From assembly GCF_030409835.1 (NCBI RefSeq), contig NZ_JAUFQO010000004.1, positions 1-64,000 of the forward strand: a stretch of DNA of 64,000 nucleotides, given 5' to 3'. The translations under genes and the position numbers were made by a program. The DNA comes from Lutimonas halocynthiae (GTDB lineage: Bacteria; Bacteroidota; Bacteroidia; Flavobacteriales; Flavobacteriaceae). The notes below the pieces were generated by a model that had not been told where the DNA came from, did no database searches, and saw only the letters and a list, made by a program, of their open reading frames with translations. Each line of letters begins with the position of its first letter. Position 1 is the first letter of the stretch. This document shows positions 28,901 to 36,416 of the stretch, piece by piece.

Positions 28901-29123
28901 TTCCACCCCATACATATTTGGAAATATATACAGACGGGAATTTCAAACTTTCAACATTTTCAATGTTTTCAGTAACTACATAATCATCCAACACGTCATC
29001 ATAACCCCATTCGATCAGCAATTGCTCAAAGCTGTCATCCGGAACATAGGTCAATTGCGAATGGATAAGTGACGATGTAAAAATGAAGCATAAAAAAGCG
29101 GGGAAAAAGTATTTTTCTTTCAT
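25995..29123 (-). CDS. T9SS-exported protein with two LRR-like domains and 17 thrombospondin type 3 units
   Basis: This 1042-residue surface or secreted protein has a signal peptide at 1-22. A leucine-rich domain at about 23-200 is followed by one calcium-binding thrombospondin type 3 (TSP3) unit at about 201-233 and a second leucine-rich domain at about 234-429 that repeats the first (both start QLTYVPDD.F). Then come 16 tandem 33-residue TSP3 units at 430-957 (core DxDxDGVMNNxDxCADTPEGETVDDTGCSES). A type A T9SS sorting domain follows at 958-1042 (FYPNPVYNTL, ending in a Lys/Arg-rich tail). The Asp-rich repeats should bind calcium and form a stiff stalk. The role is probably adhesion or contact with surfaces or polymers; the ligand is unknown. 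Confidence 0.85.
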   Translation of the reverse strand: MKEKYFFPAFLCFIFTSSLIHSQLTYVPDDSFEQLLIEWGYDDVLDDYVVTENIENVESLKFPSVYISKYVWGGIKDFTGIENFKNLKKLSISGNAIEVSLDLSKNILLEELVMSDLMLKSDALRFFDLSNNVNLKRIELTVVSIEFFNLKNGNNQAIESFFFFPTELGCIQVDNAQWSEENWERFHNSEYSETCYDERFGDYSDNDKDGVVNSLDVCPDTPSGLVVDGYGCAMSQLTYVPDDLFEVRLARYDNRMDDYVYTKAIEEIKELRLGSVVSDFYYGGDYILQDMTGIEDFINLEELYLEGWYLNNLNLTNNINLEKISIQGGQFSKIDFSKNEKLKSITLWEMPIEYMNLSSFPNLEELYFINLSKLSILNVQNGNNTDISRFQSFGNSNLYCITVDDKAYSEENWTDVDSWTEFSEKCYNEDYDDDRDGVMNDKDTCADTPEGETVDDTGCSESQKDDDNDGVMNDADTCADTPNGETVDDTGCSESQKDDDNDGVMNDADTCADTPNGETVDDTGCSESQKDDDNDGVMNNIDNCADTSEGETVDETGCSEFQKDDDKDGVMNNLDICADTPEGETVDDTGCSESQKDHDNDGVMNNLDNCADTPEGETVDETGCSESQKDDDKDGVMNNLDICADTPEGETVDETGCSESQKDHDNDGVMNNLDDCADTPEGETVDDTGCSESQKDDDNDGVMNDADTCADTPNGETVDDTGCSESQKDDDNDGIMNNLDICADTPEGESVDDTGCSESQKDDDNDGIMNNLDTCDHTPNGETVDETGCSASQKDDDNDGIMNNLDTCADTPEGESVDDIGCSESQKDDDNDGVMNILDICADTPEGETVDESGCSDSQKDDDNDGIMNNVDTCVETPEGETVDDIGCSESQKDDDNDGVMNNLDSCSDSPEGETVDSYGCADSQKDDDNDGVMNNIDTCPDTSEGEMVNTKGCSASQALGVEDEKLDKSIKFYPNPVYNTLTIKSENILIEKVIIYSYLGIKINEIDSEFEHIQTFNLSKGTYIIKIYSERGSTIRRLIKQ
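26253..27836 (-). repeat. 16 tandem 99-bp units encoding TSP3 repeats
   Basis: Sixteen in-frame units of exactly 99 bp (1584 bp) lie within the T9SS-exported gene. Some neighbours are nearly identical: units 2 and 3 encode the same 33 residues, and so does distant unit 9. Units 5-6 and 7-8 form a 198-bp pair repeated in tandem. This points to recent unequal exchange or slippage, so copy number is likely to vary between strains and to be hard to assemble. Confidence 0.92.
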
Positions 29124-29403
29124 ATAACATATATTGAGTCAGTTAAATAAATAATAAAATTAAAATTGAATCAATTAACTATCAATGACCCCAATCATCG
29201 CACTAATTGACTTTTATCAATTCCATTGATTAATTATCTATTAGTATTAATATTTGTAAAGGTTATAGTTACATGCCCAATTGAATTCTTAAACCTTCAA
29301 TTCACAATTGCCGTCAATTGATTTAAATCAATTTCAAATTGACCTGCATCATAGGATTTTAGGTCAGTGATGTCTTACTTTATAGAGTATATAATAAGTC
29401 ACG

Positions 29404-31185
29404 ATGAATCTTAAGGAGTTCTTATCAGAACTTAGAAGGCGTAAAGTCTATAGGGTTTCTATTGCCTATGGCTTTGCCGCATGGTTAATCGCGCAAATAG
29501 CCGATCTCATCTCAGAAAGTTTCGAAGCTGATCCGTGGGTGATGCAGACCATTATCACAATCTTAATTCTTGGCTTTCCCGTCACATTGATACTTTCTTG
29601 GATTTTTGACATCGGCCCGGAGGGGATTGAACGAACCCTGCCTAAAGACGTAAATGCGCCAACAGAGGACGAACCCATTTCGGTCAAGCTGGTTATTGGT
29701 AGTCTTGTTTTAATCATACTACTCGTTATAGGCAGCACATGGTCTATACAAGAATTTACCAAAGGCAAAAAAGGAAGCATTAGTTCTTTAGCTATATTGC
29801 CCTTTGATAATTTCACTGGTCATGATTCTTTAGCATATTTTGTTGCCGGAATTCAATCATCCCTAATAGGTGATATGCAAAAAGTCAGTGCACTACGCGT
29901 ATCTTCAAAAACGTCATCCAGTTCTTTCCAAGACAGCAAGACCTCTATTCCAGAAATCGCCAATCAGTTAAATGTTGATGCAGCAATTGAAGGTGAAATT
30001 ACCTGTATGGGAGAGGATTCAATTTGCGTTCAAATTAGACTCATTCGCGCATTCCCTGAAGAAGAACAAATTTGGGTTCAGAATTACAAGATTGAAAGAG
30101 GAGAAATATTGAATTTTTATAATAATGTGACCAAACAAATTTCTAAAGAAATTGATATTGCACTTACTCCAAAAGAAGATCGTTTGTTGGCAACATCAAG
30201 AAAAGTGAATCCTGAAGCTTATGATGCTTTTTTAAAAGGCACCTATTATTGGGAAAAAGTAAATGAACAGCCGGCGAAAAAAGCCATAGAGTATTTTCAA
30301 CTGGCTACTGAATTAGATCCAGAATGGGCAGATCCTTATGCAGGGCTTGCAAATGCATGGGCTTTACTTGGCTTTTTTGGATATTCACCAAAATCCGTTA
30401 CCCTCCCAAAAACATATCTGTATCTAAACAAGGCACTTGAATTGGATCCAAATTCGGCAAAGGCTCATTATGTAGCGGCTATTCTGGCAGTGTGGACCGA
30501 ATGGGACTGGGAGAAAGGCGAAAGAGAATTTTTAAGATCCATTGAATTAGATCCAAACGATGCATCATGCAGAATGTACTATGCCCATTTACTAATGATC
30601 CTGCGAAAAACAAATGAAGCCGACCGACAAGCGAATATTGGAATTGAATTAGATCCGATGAAACCATTGATTCTAGGACTTTATGGAAATGTTCTGTGGC
30701 AAAACAATGATGATAGGCAAGGTGCCATTAAAGTCTATGAGAAATCTCTTTCTATAGATCCGAATTTTGGATTAGGAAATCGAGATTTGTATGAGGTTCA
30801 AATGGAGCATACTTATAAAAATGGAGAATATGAAAAATGGATAGGATTTTGGAATAAAAAAGTAGAGAGCCTTGGATATTGGAATACTAAAGGTAGAGAA
30901 GCTGTTTTAAAATCTTTTGATGAAGGAGGTCATATTGCAGCCATCGAGGAAATGATTAGGATGAACGAGATATACGGGAAAGACTGTTATCTGAGTGAAG
31001 GTGTCAAAGCGGAAAGATATATTATGTTGAAAAATATTGACAAAGCAATGGAAGTTCTTGATAAGGGTTATGAAAAAAGGTGGTTTTTAATGCCTTATAT
31101 TTCACCAAAATATCATTATTACGAGCTATTGAAGGATGAGCCCAGGTATATTGAAATTTTAAAGAAAATGGATTTACCTTATTAA
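29404..31185 (+). CDS. membrane-anchored TPR protein with TolB/FlgO-like domain
   Basis: This 593-residue protein has three hydrophobic segments near the N-terminus (about 19-37, 48-67 and 95-113). The pattern ELRRRKVYRVSIAYGFAAWLIAQ and GFPVTLILSW recurs in a large family of TPR proteins often annotated with adenylate cyclases or regulators. Residues about 125-235 form a FlgO/TolB-N-like domain (SLAILPFDN, then DAAIEGEI). Residues about 270-590 are tetratricopeptide repeats (ELDPEWADPYAGLA, ELDPNSAKAHYVAA). No enzyme domain is present. It probably acts as a scaffold or sensor at the inner membrane. It converges with the caspase operon. Confidence 0.7.
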   Translation: MNLKEFLSELRRRKVYRVSIAYGFAAWLIAQIADLISESFEADPWVMQTIITILILGFPVTLILSWIFDIGPEGIERTLPKDVNAPTEDEPISVKLVIGSLVLIILLVIGSTWSIQEFTKGKKGSISSLAILPFDNFTGHDSLAYFVAGIQSSLIGDMQKVSALRVSSKTSSSSFQDSKTSIPEIANQLNVDAAIEGEITCMGEDSICVQIRLIRAFPEEEQIWVQNYKIERGEILNFYNNVTKQISKEIDIALTPKEDRLLATSRKVNPEAYDAFLKGTYYWEKVNEQPAKKAIEYFQLATELDPEWADPYAGLANAWALLGFFGYSPKSVTLPKTYLYLNKALELDPNSAKAHYVAAILAVWTEWDWEKGEREFLRSIELDPNDASCRMYYAHLLMILRKTNEADRQANIGIELDPMKPLILGLYGNVLWQNNDDRQGAIKVYEKSLSIDPNFGLGNRDLYEVQMEHTYKNGEYEKWIGFWNKKVESLGYWNTKGREAVLKSFDEGGHIAAIEEMIRMNEIYGKDCYLSEGVKAERYIMLKNIDKAMEVLDKGYEKRWFLMPYISPKYHYYELLKDEPRYIEILKKMDLPY

Positions 31186-31201
31186 TAACCTTATTGTATT
31201 A

Positions 31202-33376
31202 TTATTTTAGCTGCCATTCTTGCCATTTATTCGCTACTTTTTGACTGAAATATACTTCTGGTGTTTGCACAATCCCATTCAAACCTGCTTCTTTTCGAAC
31301 AGAACGATTCAAATAGTTACCCAACTCATCATAATCAATATTACCTTTCGTCTCTTTGAGCTTTTTGAGCAAGAAATACGTAAAGTATCCATGTTTTGCT
31401 TCCCGGTATATAAATGAGGTCTCTTCTCTGGAGCTTGATGAAAAAACAACCATATTTCCAAGAATAACATTTTTATTTGCTTTAACCTTAATCCCTTTAC
31501 TTGGAAGCAATTTTTGATTTCGCCCTCCACCACTAAAACATGCATCTAAAAAGACGGTAACCTGACGTGAGGGATGTTCTGTCAATAAAGAAAAAGCATC
31601 TGAAAGCTGGATGCCATACTCCAAGTTATTCGTTGACACATCTACAGGTATTATAACTGGTGATTTTGTCTCTTCATTAGCCATACCATGGCCAGAATAG
31701 TAAAAAATAAGATTGGCATCGCCGTTTTCTATTTTGGCCAGATTATTAATCCAGGCAAGACCCTGACTCATTTCAGCAGCTGTTGCGTTGCGTAAAATTT
31801 TGATCTGCTTAGCAGGTATTCCTAGTGTTTTTTGACAGTATTCCCTGAATACTTCTGCATCATTTAATGAATAGCTAGCGTTTTGTTCAATCGAAAGTGT
31901 TCTTTGTCTTGATTTATAATCCTCATTACCAATAATCAAGGCATAGGTACTATTTTGTCTGACTTTCGTTACAGGAATATCCTTATCCACATCATCGATA
32001 ATTTCAGTCAATTCTGATGACAGGAGCTGATTTGAATCATAGCTAGCAACCATGCCATCCACAATATTAGCCTCATCAAATCCTGCTTTTTCATCAATTG
32101 GAATGTTCAAATTCGCTGAAAAATCCAATCCGTTAAATCGATCAGATGCCTGTACTTTGAAGCTCAATTTTTGTCCATGAAAATCACTATTAATGAAATA
32201 CCGATAGGTCAAAGTTCGGTTATCTCCTGAGATGATAGATTTCATTTCTGGGTTTGATTCCTTAATCGAATAATCTTTGACCTGACCAAGAAACATGACT
32301 CCTAGTTGATCGCATTTGACATCAATCTCCAATTGCTCAGCATTGGCTTTACCAACATTTTTAATGGTAAAACTCAGGTCCATCATTTCATTATTGTCAA
32401 TTTTGTTGTTGGCTTGTCCTGATGGTATTTCACGAACTTTATAATCAGCTATGACCAATATGGGCTTTGGAAGTTCTTCGGTTTCAAACCTCAATTGCCG
32501 TATAGGTACCTGACCATTAAATTTTGGTTCAACTACCTCAATGGAAAGAGTCGCGACACCATCTTCTAGATATTGGTTGCCATCAACATTTATAGTCATT
32601 GATCTCATACCTCCGTTTGCCCCTATCTCAGGGAAATGACTTATCTGAGGATATGTAATTCCCCTGTTCTGACTTGTCAATCGCACAAATACATTTTTAG
32701 CATCCCCCGAACCTGTATTGCGTAAAGTGATCATCAATTGATTGGATTCACCTGCGCACAATACATTTTTGGAAAACGAAATATCGTCTATGCTTATTAT
32801 CGGTGGGTATTGTTCAACAAACCTTTTTGCCTGTGGTGATTTATTAATCTTCATCGTGGCAAGCATTGCCTGAGAAACTTCATTATGAATATTATGCCTG
32901 CCTAAATCAGTATAACCGATATGATTCATATATCTCACCAAATACTTCCCCTTCTTAACCCGCCCCATTACCTCAAGGATTTCGCGTTTTGGGACAGCAA
33001 TGACCATTTTATAATTCGTTTTTTTTGTGATATAGGTCTTTCGAGAAAGTGTAACATATTTCTTCCTTGAAGAGTTGGGAACAAATTGTGGCTTCTTTAC
33101 ATGAACTAAATTCGTTTCTAACCGATTTTTTAGATTAAAAGAAATGATGTATCCATTCCAATTTTTGTACTGCGCTTTATAGATGGGTCCGTTCACTTTT
33201 TCCATAATCCGTATCGCGTTTCCTTTTGGCACAACACAGACAAGCTCCGAATTTTCTCTAGCGCCTTTTAGCATCAGCATTTTTTTATCAAAGACGGCAT
33301 ATTTACTAGCGTAATTTTGTCCATATCCCAAAACGGATATCAAAATGAGAAACAAAAGAGGGGAATAATTTTTCAT
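31202..33376 (-). CDS. exported caspase-like (C14) protease
   Basis: This is a cysteine protease of the caspase/metacaspase fold preceded by a signal peptide (MKNYSPLLFLILISVLGYGQ). I start it at the ATG in front of that peptide; an in-frame ATG five codons earlier (33391) is possible. After the signal come two SH3-like modules (to about 150) and two CARDB/immunoglobulin-like modules (about 185-430). The caspase domain (about 470-724) carries the catalytic His in YYSGHG (about 563) and Cys in LDACFSGG (about 613). Both catalytic residues are intact. It is the last gene of a three-gene operon. Most bacterial caspase-fold proteins are cytoplasmic, so the export signal is notable. Confidence 0.85.
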   Translation of the reverse strand: MKNYSPLLFLILISVLGYGQNYASKYAVFDKKMLMLKGARENSELVCVVPKGNAIRIMEKVNGPIYKAQYKNWNGYIISFNLKNRLETNLVHVKKPQFVPNSSRKKYVTLSRKTYITKKTNYKMVIAVPKREILEVMGRVKKGKYLVRYMNHIGYTDLGRHNIHNEVSQAMLATMKINKSPQAKRFVEQYPPIISIDDISFSKNVLCAGESNQLMITLRNTGSGDAKNVFVRLTSQNRGITYPQISHFPEIGANGGMRSMTINVDGNQYLEDGVATLSIEVVEPKFNGQVPIRQLRFETEELPKPILVIADYKVREIPSGQANNKIDNNEMMDLSFTIKNVGKANAEQLEIDVKCDQLGVMFLGQVKDYSIKESNPEMKSIISGDNRTLTYRYFINSDFHGQKLSFKVQASDRFNGLDFSANLNIPIDEKAGFDEANIVDGMVASYDSNQLLSSELTEIIDDVDKDIPVTKVRQNSTYALIIGNEDYKSRQRTLSIEQNASYSLNDAEVFREYCQKTLGIPAKQIKILRNATAAEMSQGLAWINNLAKIENGDANLIFYYSGHGMANEETKSPVIIPVDVSTNNLEYGIQLSDAFSLLTEHPSRQVTVFLDACFSGGGRNQKLLPSKGIKVKANKNVILGNMVVFSSSSREETSFIYREAKHGYFTYFLLKKLKETKGNIDYDELGNYLNRSVRKEAGLNGIVQTPEVYFSQKVANKWQEWQLK

Positions 33377-33394
33377 TTTTATTGAATTCAAAAT

Positions 33395-34246
33395 TTAATC
33401 AAGTTGTTTAAGTAATACATTTCTATAAACAACTTCTCGCTCGTTTATAGGAATTTCATAAATCCAAGACCGCACAGATTCAAGACTTATCTGCTGATCA
33501 ATCCAAGGGATATGATTTTTAGTATATATAAAGAGTAGCAAACTGGCTTCGTCAGTTAAGGGCTTATTCATTTCAATAGCATAACCCGGATCATATGCCT
33601 CATTAATCGGAAATGAGACCATCACTTCTTTGATAAACACGCGCTCTTTCTCATCGCTTAGATATTCGTATTCTTTGTTATCAAAAGGGTATAAGACAAA
33701 TGACTCGCTCTCATTGAAAGCAAATATTGTCAAATACCCATTCTGTGATGGCACAAAGGAAAAAGCAATGTGTTCATTTTCATAATAGACCTCTTTAAGT
33801 CCATTTAGGTCAAAGAAAAAACCAGGATCCCTCGTTTGATCATAGGCATAAACTACTGCTTCAATTTCAACCGAGATGATCATGTTTCCATACTCGTCAA
33901 ACCTATTGCTTTCAGAATGAATACTGTCGATAAGAATATTGGCTGTCAATTCAGAATTCGAAATTCCATGGAAAAATGTTTCTACATTTTGTTCATTGCC
34001 ATAGGTATACAACAGATTAGAAACAACCAGATTCTCAAAGATCCCAGCCTTTAAAAGAGCATTTTTCTTAGCATCGATCAAGGCTTCATTCAGAGCTTCT
34101 TTGGGCGTTTTATCCCGGCTTACTGATATACCACTTGCATGAACGGTAATCTGCTCCTGCGCATGAATAGAACTAAATAGTAGACATAAAATGAAAAGTG
34201 AAATTGAATTGGGCCAGCGCTTAATTAATGCTGTGTTCCGCTTCAT
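33395..34246 (-). CDS. exported DUF4384 protein
   Basis: This 283-residue protein has a signal peptide ending near residue 30 (SSIHAQ). A conserved N-terminal part (VHASGISVSRDKTPKEALNEALIDAKKNAL) is like that of LPP20/FlgT-type proteins. A C-terminal DUF4384 domain occupies about 150-250 (FSFVPSQNGYLTIFAFN, VLYPFDN). DUF4384 is often found fused to, or beside, kinases and caspase-like proteins; its function is unknown. Its start overlaps the upstream lipoprotein gene by 26 bp and the caspase frame follows closely, so the three are translationally tied. Confidence 0.75.
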   Translation of the reverse strand: MKRNTALIKRWPNSISLFILCLLFSSIHAQEQITVHASGISVSRDKTPKEALNEALIDAKKNALLKAGIFENLVVSNLLYTYGNEQNVETFFHGISNSELTANILIDSIHSESNRFDEYGNMIISVEIEAVVYAYDQTRDPGFFFDLNGLKEVYYENEHIAFSFVPSQNGYLTIFAFNESESFVLYPFDNKEYEYLSDEKERVFIKEVMVSFPINEAYDPGYAIEMNKPLTDEASLLLFIYTKNHIPWIDQQISLESVRSWIYEIPINEREVVYRNVLLKQLD

Positions 34247-34799
34247 ATTTACTCATTTCATCATTGAAGATTTTTTCAAATTGATACTTGTCGAAATCAA
34301 GTTTGAGCTGGGCATCTTTACTAATTCCGTCATATACGCCAGTTAAAGTAGTTTCTTTGGAGCTTTCAATAGCTATCCAATAACTATATAGCCCATCTTT
34401 TTGTCTGAACAACTTTTCACCTATAATATTCACGTCTTTTACATCCTGACGAACAATCTCGCGAGACATTTCTTCGAATTTGTTTTCAAAATCTTTATTA
34501 CTTCCTACTGACCTTTGGTTGGTATATTGTTCCGTGACCCTCTTGATCACAGCTTCAATATTACTTGCCAACTCAGCCTTGGCATTTTGCTCGGCAATTT
34601 TTTTTGCAGTAGCCAGATCAGTACTTTCCCCTACTTGTTTGGCTCGGAAAAAGTCCTTGTTGTTTTCGAATTGTTTCCCCGAAAACGGGATTGAAACTTC
34701 AGTGGAATCTTGAATTTTTGTAATTTCTTTCTTTGATTTGCAACTAATTGCTGCGAGGGAAAATACAAATAAAACAATGTGTAATTTTTTCATTTTCAT
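34221..34799 (-). CDS. LPP20-like lipoprotein
   Basis: This 192-residue lipoprotein has the lipobox AISC at about 17-20. The body has the LPP20 pattern ATAKKIAEQNAKAELASNIEAVIKRV, then a domain ending in YWIAIE. LPP20-like proteins include Helicobacter Lpp20 and the flagellar FlgP family; their biochemical role is unsettled. It is the first gene of the operon with the DUF4384 protein and the caspase. No flagellar genes are in the window, so a motility role is unlikely here. Confidence 0.75.
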   Translation of the reverse strand: MKMKKLHIVLFVFSLAAISCKSKKEITKIQDSTEVSIPFSGKQFENNKDFFRAKQVGESTDLATAKKIAEQNAKAELASNIEAVIKRVTEQYTNQRSVGSNKDFENKFEEMSREIVRQDVKDVNIIGEKLFRQKDGLYSYWIAIESSKETTLTGVYDGISKDAQLKLDFDKYQFEKIFNDEMSKYEAEHSIN

Positions 34800-35142
34800 A
34801 GCTTTACGAATTTTAATTATACAAAATTTAACATTATACCGAAGGATAATACAACAATCATACCGAAAAAATTATGGAGCGTTGAGAAATTACAATTGAA
34901 GGCTTAGAGTAAGCTTAAAAAAACTTACTGAATATATGATCTGGCCGCTTCATTATATGAGTCTAGTAGTAGGAACTCTTGGGAAGAAACATCAAATTTC
35001 AGGAGCTGAAGTTTATTTGTATAGACTACGTCAATTCACACTAATAACCGATCGATTCTTGCATTTATTTAATATGAAAGAATCTTAACCGACAACTTAG
35101 TTTACATGAATTGTTCTTGTATTGAATAGCTTAATAATAGTA
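34800..35142. other. 343-bp intergenic region
   Basis: This region lies between the lipoprotein operon (start at 34799) and the end of the small Cys-rich gene. It is AT-rich. A repeated ATACCGAA element occurs twice (around 34838 and 34861) upstream of the lipoprotein gene and might be regulatory. No exact -7 box was found. A 50-codon plus-strand frame (34936-35088) is open but lacks supporting signals. Confidence 0.4.
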
Positions 35143-35349
35143 CTAATCTGAAACAAAACAGCTTCTACCCTCCTTACATCCTGAAGTCGATACCAAACCA
35201 TTGTCAGGGCCCGAAGCTCCGGCTGATTGAATACACCAGCAGATTGTATTGGCATCATCTAATAATAGCCAGGGCTGATCGCCTCCTTCCATCATCCCAT
35301 ATGGGTTTCTGGCCCGAAGGAATTTACATATATTATTTTTTGATTTCAT
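35143..35349 (-). CDS. small Cys-rich protein, last gene of the molybdenum hydroxylase operon
   Basis: This 68-residue protein belongs to no family I can name. It has five cysteines (C8, C37, C39, C58, C64), including an ICWCI motif, and a conserved-looking core NPYGMMEGGDQPW. No signal peptide or membrane segment is seen. It starts 11 bp after the stop of the FAD-subunit gene on the same strand, so it is almost certainly co-transcribed. The Cys pattern suggests metal or iron-sulfur binding, possibly in maturation or electron transfer for the PaoABC-like enzyme. This is inference. Confidence 0.65.
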   Translation of the reverse strand: MKSKNNICKFLRARNPYGMMEGGDQPWLLLDDANTICWCIQSAGASGPDNGLVSTSGCKEGRSCFVSD

Positions 35350-35360
35350 AGATTGAATAA

Positions 35361-36377
35361 CTAGGTGATTTCTAAAATGGCTTGTTTAATAATCGATTCA
35401 AATAAGGGCACCTTATATGCATTTTTTGAAAGAGGTCGTGCTATACTCATCGCAGCTTTAGCAGCTGCCATTGCATTCTCCTGGTTAATATCCTTTTTCT
35501 CCATAGCCTCCTGAGCCTGCATTGAGCGATACGGAACCGGAGCGGCTGCGCCTAAGACGATACTGGCTGATTTACAGGTGTTTCCTGAAACTTCCATAAC
35601 TACTGCAACATCTCCCAAAGACCAGTCATATGATTCACGTGCGACATTTTTAATATAAAAGCTTTTTGTATTTTTTGAAGGAGCAGGAAGCATAATATCC
35701 GTAATAATCTCCTTGGCTTGCAAGATGGTTTCCATGGATATATCTTTTCCTGCAGATACAAAAAAGTCATCCATTAGAACCTCTTTCTTTTTCCCATCAG
35801 CACCTACAATTACAACACTGGCATTAAAAGCCATAAGTGCTGTAGCAATAGAAGAAGCATGGATACTTACGCAAGAGCCATTATCAATGATGGCGTGATT
35901 TTCGTTTTCACCTGTTTCAGAATGTCTTGCGAAACATCGGTCTCCAGCTTTGCGAAAACATTGATGATCGGCAGATCGAAAATACCAACAACGGTTTCGC
36001 TGCACAATATTTCCTCCCAGGGTTGACATATTGCGCAATTGCGGTGTGGCTGCATCATTTACTGCTTGATGAAGGGCCAAATAATTTGATTTGATTTCTT
36101 CATTCGAAGCAATATCAGCCAAGGTTACATTCGCGCCAATACGCATTCCTTCTTTCCGGTCATAACTGATCTGGTCAAGACCAGGAATATTCCTAATATT
36201 GATTATTTTTTCCGGTGAAAGCAAACCTTCTTTTGCCCAATCAAATACATCAACTCCTCCTGATTTGAATACCGCGGCTCCCTTAGTAGGCTCATACAGT
36301 TGTTCAGATACTGTTGAATTTACTTGTTGTAGCGCATCTTCAAGAGATTTGGCTTCATACCAACTAAATTTATTCAT
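35361..36377 (-). CDS. PaoB/YagS-like FAD-binding subunit of a molybdenum hydroxylase
   Basis: This 338-residue subunit carries FAD between the iron-sulfur and molybdenum subunits. FAD motifs are RIGANVTLADI (about 79-89) and TPQLRNMSTLGGNI (about 111-124). Four cysteines, C130, C140, C148 and C169, sit in an insert (RNRCWYFRSADHQCF). In the periplasmic E. coli PaoB and in 4-hydroxybenzoyl-CoA reductase such inserts bind an extra [4Fe-4S] cluster. It starts 39 bp after the large-subunit gene. The organisation matches aldehyde oxidoreductase PaoABC better than cytoplasmic xanthine dehydrogenase. Confidence 0.87.
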   Translation of the reverse strand: MNKFSWYEAKSLEDALQQVNSTVSEQLYEPTKGAAVFKSGGVDVFDWAKEGLLSPEKIINIRNIPGLDQISYDRKEGMRIGANVTLADIASNEEIKSNYLALHQAVNDAATPQLRNMSTLGGNIVQRNRCWYFRSADHQCFRKAGDRCFARHSETGENENHAIIDNGSCVSIHASSIATALMAFNASVVIVGADGKKKEVLMDDFFVSAGKDISMETILQAKEIITDIMLPAPSKNTKSFYIKNVARESYDWSLGDVAVVMEVSGNTCKSASIVLGAAAPVPYRSMQAQEAMEKKDINQENAMAAAKAAMSIARPLSKNAYKVPLFESIIKQAILEIT

Positions 36378-36416
36378 GTCTTCGTTTTTAAGAGACTTTA
36401 TCTTACTAGTCTCATG

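Noticed and set aside
31202-34799. Anti-phage defence system built on a caspase
   Set aside because: All three products have export signals and no nucleotide-sensing, CHAT, TIR or nuclease partner is adjacent, so a defence label is not supported by the sequence.
34221-34799. Flagellar role for the LPP20/FlgP-like lipoprotein
   Set aside because: No flagellar genes are present and flavobacteria generally lack flagella.
34936-35088. 50-codon plus-strand frame starting MIWPLHYMSLVVG
   Set aside because: It has an ATG and a stop but no promoter box, no recognisable family and no operon context. It could be chance in a 343-bp gap, so it is not listed as a gene.
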